64,000 bases of DNA from Rhizobiaceae bacterium (GTDB taxonomy: Bacteria > Pseudomonadota > Alphaproteobacteria > Rhizobiales > Rhizobiaceae). Shown in pieces: positions 16,566-24,887 of this stretch. The stretch covers positions 161,366 through 225,365 of the forward strand of contig JACVCH010000007.1 of the NCBI GenBank assembly GCA_016742175.1. Direction: 5' to 3'. Below the pieces are notes generated by a model that worked only from the letters and a program-made list of their open reading frames with translations, was not told the DNA's origin and did not search any database. Both the position numbers and the translations under genes were made by a program. Position 1 is the stretch's first letter. Every line of letters begins with the position of its first letter.

Positions 16566-17561
16566 ATGAAGCGTATGGTTCTTGGCCTTCTGGCCGCAAC
16601 AGCATTGACCGTTCCGGCCTTTGCCCAGGACGAAATCAGCCCCGGCCTTCTCTTCGATCTCGGCGGCAAGTTCGACAAGTCCTTCAATGAAGCCTCGTTC
16701 GGCGGCGCCGAGAAGTTCAAGGAAGAGACCGGCACCGAATATGTCGAGTTCGAGATCTCGAACGAGGCCCAGCGCGAGCAGGCCCTGCGCCGCTTCGCCG
16801 AGGACGGCCGCAACCCGATCGTGATGGCCGGCTTCAACTGGGCGGCTGCGCTCGAAGTGGTCGCCGAGGAATATCCCGAGACCGACTTCGCCATCATCGA
16901 CATGGTCGTCGAGAAGCCGAACGTCCGCTCGATCGTCTTCAAGGAACAGGAAGGCTCCTACCTCGTCGGCATCCTCGCCGGCATGGCGTCCGAATCCGGC
17001 ACGGTCGGCTTCGTCGGCGGCATGCAGGTGCCGCTCATCGGCAAGTTCGAGTGCGGCTATGTCGGCGGCGTCAAGGCGGCCAATCCGGACGCCAACGTCA
17101 TCCGCAACTACACGGGCGACACGCCCGCCGCCTGGAACGATCCGACCCGTGGCGGCGAGATCACCCGCAACCAGATCGACCAGGGCGCGGACGTCGTCTA
17201 CCACGCGGCCGGCGGCACCGGCGTCGGCGTTCTGCAGGCTGCGGCGGATGCCGACATCCTCGGCATCGGCGTCGATTCCAACCAGAACGGCATGCACCCC
17301 GGCAAGGTGCTGACTTCGATGATCAAGCGTGTCGACGTCGCCGTCTACAACGCGTTCATGGACGCCAAGAACGGCTCGTTCGACTACGGCATCCAGAATC
17401 TCGGCCTCGCCGAGGACGGCGTCGGCTACGCGATGGACGAGAACAACGAGGAGCTGATCACGGACGAGATGGAAGCGGCGGTCGAAAAGGCCAAGGCCGA
17501 CATCATTTCGGGCGCGGTCGAAGTGCACGACTTCATGACCGACAACGCCTGCCCCTACTGA
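16566..17561 (+). CDS. BMP-family ABC transporter substrate-binding protein (nucleoside)
   Basis: A 331-residue periplasmic binding protein: signal peptide MKRMVLGLLAATALTVPAFAQ cut after AFA, then the BMP/PnrA fold with GLLFDLGGKFDKSFNEASFGGAEKF, IVMAGFNWAAAL, DFAIIDMVV, GSYLVGILAGMAS, GFVGGMQVPLIGKFECGYVGGVKAANP, and GVDSNQNGMHPGKVLTSMIKRVD. There is no lipobox Cys. BMP proteins bind purine nucleosides. The matching ATPase and permeases are 6 kb away at 23355-26999, with salvage enzymes, so the binding protein is split from its transporter. The ATG at 16566 is set by the signal peptide; a strong terminator follows at 17586. Confidence 0.92.
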   Translation: MKRMVLGLLAATALTVPAFAQDEISPGLLFDLGGKFDKSFNEASFGGAEKFKEETGTEYVEFEISNEAQREQALRRFAEDGRNPIVMAGFNWAAALEVVAEEYPETDFAIIDMVVEKPNVRSIVFKEQEGSYLVGILAGMASESGTVGFVGGMQVPLIGKFECGYVGGVKAANPDANVIRNYTGDTPAAWNDPTRGGEITRNQIDQGADVVYHAAGGTGVGVLQAAADADILGIGVDSNQNGMHPGKVLTSMIKRVDVAVYNAFMDAKNGSFDYGIQNLGLAEDGVGYAMDENNEELITDEMEAAVEKAKADIISGAVEVHDFMTDNACPY

Positions 17562-17585
17562 TCGGGCACGGCCGATCGATGAAGA

Positions 17586-17617
17586 CCGCCGGGCTCACAG
17601 CCCGGCGGTTTTCGTTT
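17586..17617 (+). terminator. Rho-independent terminator after the BMP gene
   Basis: A 10-base-pair stem (CCGCCGGGCT / AGCCCGGCGG) with a CAC loop, followed by TTTTCGTTT. It lies 24 bases after the BMP stop codon. Confidence 0.9.
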
Positions 17618-17723
17618 GAGGCTTGCCCCGCGACTTGGCCCAGCCGAATGCGCGGATTGGAAAGCGACAAGCGCGGCCGGCCCCGATAGGAAGGCCGCGA
17701 ACCCACCCGCCGGAGCCCGCTCC

Positions 17724-18905
17724 TTGCAAAGCCTGCCCGACAGACCCCTGCGCATTGCCGCGATCGTCCTCCTCCTGGCGACGGGCGTGTTCACCGGTGC
17801 GCAGTTGGCCAAGACCGCGCCGCTGATCGGCTGGTATGTCGAGACGGTTGGCATGACGCTGGTCGAGGCCGGCTGGGTGACGGCGCTGATCGGCATCTTC
17901 GTCGCGCTCGCCGCGCTGCCGGCCGGCTTCGCGATCGCCCGCATGGGCCCGCAGCGCGCCTTCGTCGTCGCCTCCGCAATCATCGTTCCAGGCGGGCTGA
18001 TCCTTGCCGCGACGACAGCGCCCGCCCTGATCTTCACGGCCCGCATGATCGAGGGGCTCGGCTATGTCGTCCTCTGCGTCGGCCTGCCCTCGCTCCTGAC
18101 CGCGATCTCGCCGCCGACCTGGCGCGGGCCGGTGCTGGCGATCTGGAGCGGCTTCGTCCCGCTCGGCTATGCGTCTTCCGACGTGCTGGCGGGCCTCATC
18201 GTGCCCGTCTTCGGCGCCCAGTCCTATCTGCTCGTCGTCATCCTGCTTTTCGCCGCGCTGGCGCTGGCCTCGAACGTCGTCCTGCGCTGGCTGACCGGCA
18301 TTCCTTCGGATGCCGCGCCCGCGCCGACCGGCGCGTCGGGCGTCTTCAGCGTCGCCATCCTGCTTGTCGCGCTGGCCTTCGGCGCCTTCGTGCTCCAGTC
18401 GGTGGCGCTCTTCACCTTCATGCCGACCTTCGCATCCGTTCCCGGTGCGCTTCTCTTCGCGCCGGCGCTGGTGGCGCTCGCGACGCCCATCGGCAATGCG
18501 CTTGCCGGTGTCCTCGTCGCCGGACGCACGGCGCGCTTCATGATGGCGCTGGGCATTGCCGCCTTCATCGTGACGGCCGCCGCCGCATACTTCGCCTTCG
18601 TGACGGGCGGGGCGTTTGCGGCAAGCTGGGGGGCGGTGACGATGGCGGTGGCGAGCGGCGTCGTCGCCTCGGTTCTGTTCGCGGCGATCCCGTTCCTGGT
18701 CGCGCGGCCGCAGGCGGTTCCCGCCGCCATCGGCCTCGTCAGCCAGGCGGGCGGACTTGCGACGCTGGCAAGCCCGCCGCTCGCTGCCTTCATCATCGAG
18801 CGCGCCGGCTGGACCGGCTATGGCTGGTTCCTGGCGCTCACCGGCCTGGCCGGCGCGGCGATCCTGCTGCCGCTCATCGCGGCGGGGAAACGGCAAGCCC
18901 CTTGA
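17724..18905 (+). CDS. MFS transporter
   Basis: A hydrophobic protein of 393 residues from TTG 17724 (GGAG at 17712-17715), with about 12 membrane segments. The first is PLRIAAIVLLLATGVFTGAQL; the loop between helices 2 and 3 holds GFAIARMGPQRAFV, the usual MFS motif A position. It resembles CynX/NimT-type carriers in size and Gly/Ala-rich helices; the substrate cannot be read from sequence. The 36 residues before the TTG in the open frame are not membrane-like. Its 3' end overlaps the 3' end of the convergent anti-sigma gene by 32 bases. Confidence 0.85.
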   Translation: MQSLPDRPLRIAAIVLLLATGVFTGAQLAKTAPLIGWYVETVGMTLVEAGWVTALIGIFVALAALPAGFAIARMGPQRAFVVASAIIVPGGLILAATTAPALIFTARMIEGLGYVVLCVGLPSLLTAISPPTWRGPVLAIWSGFVPLGYASSDVLAGLIVPVFGAQSYLLVVILLFAALALASNVVLRWLTGIPSDAAPAPTGASGVFSVAILLVALAFGAFVLQSVALFTFMPTFASVPGALLFAPALVALATPIGNALAGVLVAGRTARFMMALGIAAFIVTAAAAYFAFVTGGAFAASWGAVTMAVASGVVASVLFAAIPFLVARPQAVPAAIGLVSQAGGLATLASPPLAAFIIERAGWTGYGWFLALTGLAGAAILLPLIAAGKRQAP

Positions 18906-19644
18906 CGAGGATCGGCCCGAGCGGCCGGCCGGCGGACGACCGCGGCGCGTCTTCGAGCGTGATCTCGTAGAGCTGGTCGGGACGCGGCGCCGGCAGGTCG
19001 GGGCCGGACAGCACCGCCTCGCGCGACGACGCCATGGTGCCGAGCGAGACCGGGCCGACCGCCGTGTCGTAGAGCGTCCACACTTCCAGCACCTTGCCGG
19101 CGGGCACGTCGAAATTCGTCAGGGGCAGGATGCGCACGCGGTCGTCGCCATAGGCCTCGACCAGCGCGCCGGGCACCTCCTCCTCGTTGAGGAGCACCAC
19201 CACCACGTCCGGATCGCGCGCGGTGACGGAGGCCTGGCCGACCACGTAGCCGAGCGCGCAGGCGGCGAGCATGGTGGCGGCGAGCGCCGTGCCGCGCGCG
19301 CCGCGAAAGAAGCCCGACATCGGCCGCTTGAGACCGAGCGCGCCGTGGCGATCGGGCGCGGCGACGGGAACGCCGGCAGCCTCCATGTCGGACTGCACGA
19401 GTTCGAGCCGCGTCTGCTGCGTGACGCCGGAGATTTCGGCCGCGACCCGCGTCCACAATCCGTCGGCGACCGGCTCGGCCGGCGCATCGTTGTCGAGCGC
19501 CTCGAGCCGCTGCGAGAATGACCAGACGGCCTCGCGGAATTCCGGATCGATGGTCAGGTCGCGTTCGGCACGGGCGCGGTCGGCCTCGTCCATCAGGCCG
19601 AGCACGTAGTCGCCGGCGCGCATGATGCGTTCCTGGCTCGTCAT
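18874..19644 (-). CDS. Anti-sigma factor, RskA family
   Basis: A 256-residue membrane anti-sigma factor. The N-terminal part (ERIMRAGDYVLGLMDEADRARAERDLTIDPEFREAVWSFSQRLEAL) is the zinc-less anti-sigma domain of RskA type. One membrane helix follows (about residues 118-138, GTALAATMLAACALGYVVGQASV), then a periplasmic anti-sigma-K domain (PAGKVLEVWTLYD, GPVSLGTM, LYEITLEDA). It should hold the ECF sigma factor at the membrane until a signal arrives. ATG 19644 overlaps the sigma gene stop (ATGA), so the two are coupled. Confidence 0.9.
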   Translation of the reverse strand: MTSQERIMRAGDYVLGLMDEADRARAERDLTIDPEFREAVWSFSQRLEALDNDAPAEPVADGLWTRVAAEISGVTQQTRLELVQSDMEAAGVPVAAPDRHGALGLKRPMSGFFRGARGTALAATMLAACALGYVVGQASVTARDPDVVVVLLNEEEVPGALVEAYGDDRVRILPLTNFDVPAGKVLEVWTLYDTAVGPVSLGTMASSREAVLSGPDLPAPRPDQLYEITLEDAPRSSAGRPLGPILVKGLAVSPPR

Positions 19645-20174
19645 GACAGGCACTCCCTGAGCGAGGCGACGCCGCGCCTGATCCAGGCCTTCACCGTGCC
19701 GACGGGCGCGCCCAGATGCGCGGCGATCTCGCCATGCGAAAAGCCGACCACATAGGCCATGACGATGGACCGCCGGCGCTCGGGCTCGAGCTGGTCGAGG
19801 CGGCGCTTCAGATCTTCCGTCTCGGGCAGGCCCGCATAGGCGGCGTCGGCATCGGCTGCACGGTCGCCGAGCGTGGCGAGCTGGTCGGCATCGTGGAAAT
19901 CGAGCCGGCCGCCGTCGCGGATGATGTTGAGCGCGCGATGGCGCACGATGGTCGTCATCCAGGCGCGGGCGGCGCCGCGCTCATGGTCGAACAGCGCGGC
20001 CTTGCGCCAGATGGTGACGAAGGCCTCCTGCACCACGTCCTCGGCGAGTTCGCGCCGGCGCACGATGCGCCTGGCGATGGCGATGAGGCGTCCGGCTTCG
20101 AGGTCGAAGATCGCCGCCAGCGCCGACCGGTCCCCCTTCGCCACGCGGCGCATCAGGCTGTCGCAATCGTCCAT
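19641..20174 (-). CDS. ECF sigma factor (SigK-like)
   Basis: A 177-residue group 4 sigma factor. Region 2 is visible as SALAAIFDLEAGRLIAIARRIVRRRELAEDVVQEAFVTIWRKAALFD with ARAWMTTIVRHRALNIIRD; region 4 as LEPERRRSIVMAYVVGFSHGEIAAHLGAPVGTVKAWIRRGVASLRECL. Start ATG 20174 (MDDCDSL) is the family-typical position; the longer upstream frame is rejected. It is followed by its RskA-type anti-sigma and faces the DUF4394 gene across 209 bases, which may be its target promoter region. The 209-base gap shows no EcfG-type motif. Confidence 0.92.
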   Translation of the reverse strand: MDDCDSLMRRVAKGDRSALAAIFDLEAGRLIAIARRIVRRRELAEDVVQEAFVTIWRKAALFDHERGAARAWMTTIVRHRALNIIRDGGRLDFHDADQLATLGDRAADADAAYAGLPETEDLKRRLDQLEPERRRSIVMAYVVGFSHGEIAAHLGAPVGTVKAWIRRGVASLRECLS

Positions 20175-20383
20175 TCGTGCATCCAATGCGTGACTCTCCG
20201 GTCTGTCATTCAGGCACATTACACGCGTAGATCGCCGTTCCGATGCAAAGGGCGCGAAAAAAATTCGGCATTGCTGCATCCAGAAGCGAGGGCCGCGTGT
20301 AAGGCCAGCGGAGGACCTGCGCGACACGAGATCGCGCGCCTCTCCCCGAAACGTTCTTTGAAACGCCAACAGGAGATCCGTCA

Positions 20384-21175
20384 ATGTCCATTCGTCTCAC
20401 CCGCATCGCCCTTGCCACCGGCGCCGCCACGCTCGGCCTCGCATCCGCCGCCGCTGCCGCGCCCGCCGTCGGCCTCGTCGGCGACAAGACGCTCGTCTGG
20501 TTCGACACCGATGCGCCCGAAGTCTCCAACACGGTCGAGGTCGAAGGCGTCGACAGCCTGATCGGCATCGACGTGCGTCCGGCCGACGGCATGCTCTACG
20601 GCGTCGCCGGCGACGGCACGATCGTCACCATCGACCTCGAGACCGGCGCTGCCACGGCCGGCGAGACCCTGTCCGAGATGCTGCCCGACGGCGTCGCCGG
20701 GGTCGTCGACTTCAACCCCGTCGCCGACCGCATCCGCGTCATGGGTACCGACGGCACCAACCTGCGCGTCCATCCCGACACCGGCGAGACGACCGTCGAC
20801 GGTTCGCTCAACTTCGAGGCCGGCGACGAGAATGCCGACGCGACGCCCAACGTCGTCGCCACCGCGTACACCAACTCTGTCGGCACGCCGGAAGCGACCG
20901 CGATGTACGACATCGATGCCGGCCTCGGAGCGCTGCTGCGCCAGACGGCGCCGAACGACGGCACGCTGGCGACGCTCGGCGCGCTCGGCATCGAGGGCGC
21001 GGAAACCTACGCGCTCGACATCCAGGCGACCGCCGAGGGCGAGAACACGGCCTGGCTCGTCGCCGGCAACGGGCTCTACACGGTGAACCTTGAAACCGGC
21101 GCGACCGAGATGGTGGCGGAAATCACCGGCGCCGAAGGCGACATCCGCGACATCGCGATCCTGCCGGCGATGTGA
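20384..21175 (+). CDS. DUF4394 exported protein
   Basis: A 263-residue protein with a signal peptide (about residues 1-26, rich in Ala, ending AAAAP). The body is the DUF4394 repeat fold: SLIGIDVRPADGMLYGVAGDGTIVTIDLETGAA, VDFNPVADRIRVMGTDGTNLRVHPDTGETTVDG, ATAYTNS, and a final WLVAGNGLYTVNLETGATEMV. Such propeller-like proteins are secreted or periplasmic and have no known reaction. AGGAG lies 9 bases before the ATG. It is divergent from the ECF sigma/anti-sigma operon, a pairing that suggests control by that sigma factor (inference). A terminator follows at 21225. Confidence 0.85.
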   Translation: MSIRLTRIALATGAATLGLASAAAAAPAVGLVGDKTLVWFDTDAPEVSNTVEVEGVDSLIGIDVRPADGMLYGVAGDGTIVTIDLETGAATAGETLSEMLPDGVAGVVDFNPVADRIRVMGTDGTNLRVHPDTGETTVDGSLNFEAGDENADATPNVVATAYTNSVGTPEATAMYDIDAGLGALLRQTAPNDGTLATLGALGIEGAETYALDIQATAEGENTAWLVAGNGLYTVNLETGATEMVAEITGAEGDIRDIAILPAM

Positions 21176-21224
21176 TCGCCTGAGACCATGTGATTGCACT
21201 GTTCGGCGGGCCGAGCAGAGGGAG

Positions 21225-21247
21225 AGGCCGGGTTCGCCCGGCCTTTT
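21225..21247 (+). terminator. Rho-independent terminator
   Basis: Stem AGGCCGGG / CCCGGCCT with a TTCG tetraloop and a T-rich tail, 50 bases after the DUF4394 stop and 8 bases before the end of the convergent slyX gene. Confidence 0.85.
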
Positions 21248-21254
21248 CTCGTCC

Positions 21255-21458
21255 TCAGTAGTGCGGGGGCTTGGTGATCGGCACGTCTGGCGCCGACTGC
21301 TCCTCGAGCGCGAGAAATCGGTTCGTCAGCGCGTCGAGCTTCTTCTGCATGCGTTCGATGACCTGCCATTGCCGCGCGACTTCCGCCGACAATTCCTCGA
21401 TCGTGCGCTCCTGCTCGGCGGCGAGCGTCTCCAGTTGGACGATGCGGTCGTCGCTCAT
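21255..21458 (-). CDS. slyX: SlyX family protein
   Basis: A 67-residue protein made mostly of one coiled coil: IVQLETLAAEQERTIEELSAEVARQWQVIERMQKKLDALTNRFLALEE, ending in PPHY, the hallmark end of SlyX proteins. The function is unknown in the family. Its ATG overlaps the stop of the upstream thioesterase gene, so the two are translated together. Confidence 0.9.
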   Translation of the reverse strand: MSDDRIVQLETLAAEQERTIEELSAEVARQWQVIERMQKKLDALTNRFLALEEQSAPDVPITKPPHY

Positions 21459-21880
21459 GACACGATGCGTTCGAGCTTGGCGCGCAGCGCCGGGGCGAGC
21501 GGGGCAGGGCGGCGGGTCGCGGCGTCGACATAGACATGGACGAAGAAGCCCTCGGCCGCCGCCTCGCTCTCGTCGTTGCGGAACAGCCCGATCTCGTAGC
21601 GCACCGACGACGTGCCGAGCCTGGCCACGCGGATGCCGGCATGAATCGTGTCTGGAAAGGCCATCTCGGCGAAGTACTTGCAGCCCGTCTCGACCACGAG
21701 CCCGATCTGCGCGCCCTTATGGATGTCCAGCACCCCGCTCTCGATCAGCCAGCCGTTCACGGCGGTGTCGAAGAGGGAATAATGGACCACATTGTTCATG
21801 TGGCCGTAAGCGTCATTGTCCATCCAGCGCGTGGTGATGGTGCGGAAGGTGCGGTAGTCGGCGCGGGTGGAGCGGGTCAA
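21455..21880 (-). CDS. Acyl-CoA thioesterase, 4HBT (YbgC/FadM-like)
   Basis: A 141-residue hotdog-fold enzyme. The family motif RWMDNDAYGHMNNVVHYSLFDTAVNGWL carries the catalytic Asp of the 4-hydroxybenzoyl-CoA thioesterase class; RLGTSSVRYEIGLFRND and GFFVHVYVD continue the sheet. It would hydrolyse acyl-CoA in the cytoplasm; chain preference is not readable. It is coupled to slyX downstream. A palindromic repeat unit lies just upstream (21911-22032), so its promoter must be close to or inside that repeat. Confidence 0.88.
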   Translation of the reverse strand: MTRSTRADYRTFRTITTRWMDNDAYGHMNNVVHYSLFDTAVNGWLIESGVLDIHKGAQIGLVVETGCKYFAEMAFPDTIHAGIRVARLGTSSVRYEIGLFRNDESEAAAEGFFVHVYVDAATRRPAPLAPALRAKLERIVS

Positions 21881-21910
21881 CGGGGGGCACCTTTATCCGC
21901 CGTTGCTCTA

Positions 21911-22032
21911 CGGCGCCCCCCTCTGGCCTGCCGGCCATCTCCCCCGCAAGGGGGGAGATTATTCTCGTCGTCGACACCGCGTGATCTCCCCCCTCGCGGG
22001 GGAGATGCCCGGCAGGGCAGAGGGGGGCGCTG
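21911..22032. repeat. Long palindromic intergenic repeat, family A, copy 1
   Basis: About 120 bases with mirrored ends (GGCGCCCCCCTCTGGCCTGC against GCAGGGCAGAGGGGGGCGC) and an inner pair of C-rich/G-rich hairpins around CATCTCCCCC and GGGGGAGATG. It matches copies at 28387-28505 and 55106-55223 in length and sequence. It sits between divergently placed gene ends and can fold on either strand. Confidence 0.92.
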
Positions 22033-22058
22033 TCCCGCAGTCATTTCCGCCATTCTCC

Positions 22059-23228
22059 TCACCACGCCGCCCGATAGATCGCCAGCGCATCCGCCTCCGA
22101 AACGCCGCGCGGATTGTTGACCAGCAACCGCTGCTGCTTCATCGCATCCGCCGCCATCTTTGCCAGCGCGTCCTCTCCGATCCCGACATCGCGCAGGCGT
22201 GTCTGCAGCCCGACGCGCTTCGACAGCGCCGCGAGTTCCTCGATGAAGGCCGCGCAACGCCCCTGAACGCCCTCTTCGCCGTCGAGCGCGGGAAAGCAGT
22301 CGCCAGCGATCTCAGCGTAAAGATGCGCCGCATCGGGCGCATTGAAGCGCAGGACATGCGGCAGGACGAGCGCGTTCGACAGGCCGTGCGGAATGTGGAA
22401 CGTGCCGCCGATCGGATAGGCGAGGGCGTGGACGGCGGCGACGGGCGAATTGGCGAAGGCCTGGCCGGCGAGCATCGAGCCGAGCAGCATCGCCCCGCGC
22501 GCCGCGCGATCCTGCCCGTCGGCGATCACCTTTTCGATATTGGCGCCGAGAAGGCGCAGGGCCTCGCGCGCGAGCATCTTCGACAAGGGATTGTTGTTGG
22601 CGCTCTTCGAAGCGTAGGCCTCGATCGCATGGACCATGGCGTCGATGCCGGTCGCGGCGGTGATCGCCGGTGGCAGGCCGAGCGTCAAATCCGCGTCGAG
22701 AACCGCGACATCCGGTAGGATGATCGCGCTGGAAACGCCGCGCTTTTCCTCTTCGCCGACCGTGATGATGGAGACCGGCGTCACCTCCGATCCCGTGCCG
22801 GCCGTGGTCGGCACCAGCACGAGCGGCAGGCGTGGCCCCTTGGCCTGCGCGACGCCCCAGGCATCGTCCAGGTCTTCGCCCGAGCCGATCAGAAGCGCGG
22901 CGAGCTTGGCGACGTCGAGCGACGAGCCGCCGCCGAACCCGACGACCCCGCTCGCGCCGCGTCCGGCCTCGACGGCCTTCATCAAGGTCGCGCGCGACGG
23001 GTCGGCCTCGACCTCGCCGAAGATGGTGACCTCTGCGCCGGCCGCTTTCAGCGAGGCGATGGCGGCGTCAGCAAGCCCGATCTTGAGAAGACCCGGATCG
23101 GTGACGAACAGCACGCGGCCGCCGAGGCGTTTCCCGGCGATCTCGCCGAGCCGCGCGGCGCTGCCGGGTTCGAACACGATCGATGCGGTGGTGTTGAAGG
23201 TGAAGGGGGAGAGGGGTGTTGCTGTCAT
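22059..23228 (-). CDS. Iron-containing alcohol dehydrogenase
   Basis: A 389-residue group III (metal-dependent) alcohol dehydrogenase. NAD-binding signature GVVGFGGGSSLDVAK; PTTAGTGSEVTPVSIIT; metal site region GIDAMVHAIEAYASK (Asp and His ligands) and AVHALAYPIGGTFHIPHGLSNALVLPHVLRFN (His ligands). Start ATG 23228 (MTATPLSPF) is chosen because the 17 residues before it in the open frame do not fit the family. It oxidises or reduces an alcohol/aldehyde pair or a related maleylacetate-type substrate; specificity is unknown. It is transcribed away from the nucleoside ABC operon and is probably unrelated to it. Confidence 0.9.
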   Translation of the reverse strand: MTATPLSPFTFNTTASIVFEPGSAARLGEIAGKRLGGRVLFVTDPGLLKIGLADAAIASLKAAGAEVTIFGEVEADPSRATLMKAVEAGRGASGVVGFGGGSSLDVAKLAALLIGSGEDLDDAWGVAQAKGPRLPLVLVPTTAGTGSEVTPVSIITVGEEEKRGVSSAIILPDVAVLDADLTLGLPPAITAATGIDAMVHAIEAYASKSANNNPLSKMLAREALRLLGANIEKVIADGQDRAARGAMLLGSMLAGQAFANSPVAAVHALAYPIGGTFHIPHGLSNALVLPHVLRFNAPDAAHLYAEIAGDCFPALDGEEGVQGRCAAFIEELAALSKRVGLQTRLRDVGIGEDALAKMAADAMKQQRLLVNNPRGVSEADALAIYRAAW

Positions 23229-23354
23229 GGCCGCGAAAGTGCCAAGCGGTCCGGCGCTTGTCGAGTGACAAAGCGTCAACTGCCCGCATTTGCAGGCCGG
23301 ATGCGCTCATGCTAATTCCGAGGTTTGACCAAGGCGTCCAGACGGAAATCCTGC

Positions 23355-24887
23355 ATGTCCGAAGCTGCGATCGAACTTGTCGGCATCAACAAGAGCTTCG
23401 GCCCTGTTCATGCCAACAAGGATATCGACCTCAACATCAAGGCCGGCACCATTCATGGTATCGTCGGCGAGAACGGAGCCGGGAAATCGACGCTGATGTC
23501 GATCCTCTACGGCTTCTACCAGGCCGATTCCGGCGAAATCCGCGTCGGCGGCAAGCCGGTGGCGATCACCAGTTCCAACCACGCGATCGCGCTCGGCATC
23601 GGCATGGTCCACCAGCACTTCATGCTGGTTCAGAACTTCACGGTACTGGAAAACATCATCCTCGGCGCCGAAGGCGAGGCGCTGCTCAACTCCTCCATCT
23701 CCAAGGCCCGCTCGGAACTGAAGCGGCTGGAGAAGGAATACGGCCTCGACGTCGATCCCGATGCGATCATCGAGGATTTGCCAGTCGGCCTGCAGCAGCG
23801 CGTGGAAATCCTGAAGGCGCTCTACCGCGGCGCCGATATCCTCATTCTCGACGAGCCGACCGGCGTGTTGACGCCGGCCGAGGCAGATCACCTTTTCCGC
23901 ATCCTCGCCCAGCTCCGGGCCGAGGGTAAGACGGTGGTGCTGATCACGCACAAGCTGCGCGAGATCAAGGCGATCACCGACAATGTCTCGGTCATGCGCC
24001 AGGGCCAGATCGTGGCGACGCGCAAGACCGCCGAGACGACGGTCGAGGAACTGGCCGAGCTGATGGTCGGGCGCCGCGTGCTCCTGCGCGTCGAAAAGGG
24101 CGATGCGCGGCCGAGCGACGTGAAGCTCTCGGTGCGCAACCTGACGGTCGTGGATTCGCGCGGCGTCAAGGTCGTCGACGACGTGTCGTTCGACGTGCGC
24201 GGCGGCGAGATCGTCGGCATTGCGGGCGTCGCCGGCAACGGCCAATCGCAGCTCCTGGAAACGATTTCCGGCATCCGCCCGGCCGTCTCCGGCACCGTCA
24301 TGCTCGACGGCAAGCCGATCGACGTCACCGGCGCGGCCGATCCGGGCGAACTGCGCGACCGCGGCCTCGCCCATGTGCCGGAGGATCGGCACTATGTCGG
24401 CCTCGTCCTGCCGTTCGAGGAATACGAGAACTCGATCCTCGGCTATCACGACCGGCCCGAATATCTGAACGGCCCGTTCCTCAACATCGAGGCGATCCGC
24501 GCCGATGCGAAGAAGAAGATCGGCCAGTACGACATCCGGCCCGGCAACGAGCGGCTGAAGACGGCGAACTTTTCCGGCGGCAACCAGCAGAAGATCGTGC
24601 TCGCGCGCGAGATGGAGAAGGACCCCGGCGTCCTCATCATCGGCCAGCCGACGCGCGGCGTCGACGTCGGCGCGATCGAATTCATCCATAGGCGCCTGAT
24701 CGACATGCGCGACCAGGGCAGGGCGGTCCTGCTCGTCTCGGTCGAACTCGACGAAATCCGCTCGCTCTCCGACCGCATCCTCGTAATGTTCGACGGCCGC
24801 GTGGTCGGCGAACGCTCCGGCGAAGCGACCGAAGGCGAACTCGGCCTCCTGATGGCCGGCATCGACGGCAAGGAGGCCGCCGAATGA
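23355..24887 (+). CDS. Nucleoside ABC transporter, double ATP-binding protein
   Basis: A 510-residue ATPase with two ABC domains, the form that goes with BMP-type binding proteins and two permeases. Domain 1: Walker A GENGAGKS (residues 38-45), signature region LPVGLQQRVEILKAL, Walker B ILILDEPTGVL. Domain 2: degenerate Walker A GVAGNGQSQ, signature FSGGNQQKIVLAREM, and Walker B variant VLIIGQPTRGVD, all normal for the sugar/nucleoside class. Start ATG 23355 (MSEAAIEL) is preferred to the frame start at 23325. Its stop overlaps the first permease start (ATGA). Confidence 0.93.
   Translation: MSEAAIELVGINKSFGPVHANKDIDLNIKAGTIHGIVGENGAGKSTLMSILYGFYQADSGEIRVGGKPVAITSSNHAIALGIGMVHQHFMLVQNFTVLENIILGAEGEALLNSSISKARSELKRLEKEYGLDVDPDAIIEDLPVGLQQRVEILKALYRGADILILDEPTGVLTPAEADHLFRILAQLRAEGKTVVLITHKLREIKAITDNVSVMRQGQIVATRKTAETTVEELAELMVGRRVLLRVEKGDARPSDVKLSVRNLTVVDSRGVKVVDDVSFDVRGGEIVGIAGVAGNGQSQLLETISGIRPAVSGTVMLDGKPIDVTGAADPGELRDRGLAHVPEDRHYVGLVLPFEEYENSILGYHDRPEYLNGPFLNIEAIRADAKKKIGQYDIRPGNERLKTANFSGGNQQKIVLAREMEKDPGVLIIGQPTRGVDVGAIEFIHRRLIDMRDQGRAVLLVSVELDEIRSLSDRILVMFDGRVVGERSGEATEGELGLLMAGIDGKEAAE

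Noticed and set aside
21877..22257. Open frames across the family A repeat
   Set aside because: They translate the palindromic repeat and the antisense of neighbouring genes; both arms give mirror-image peptides.
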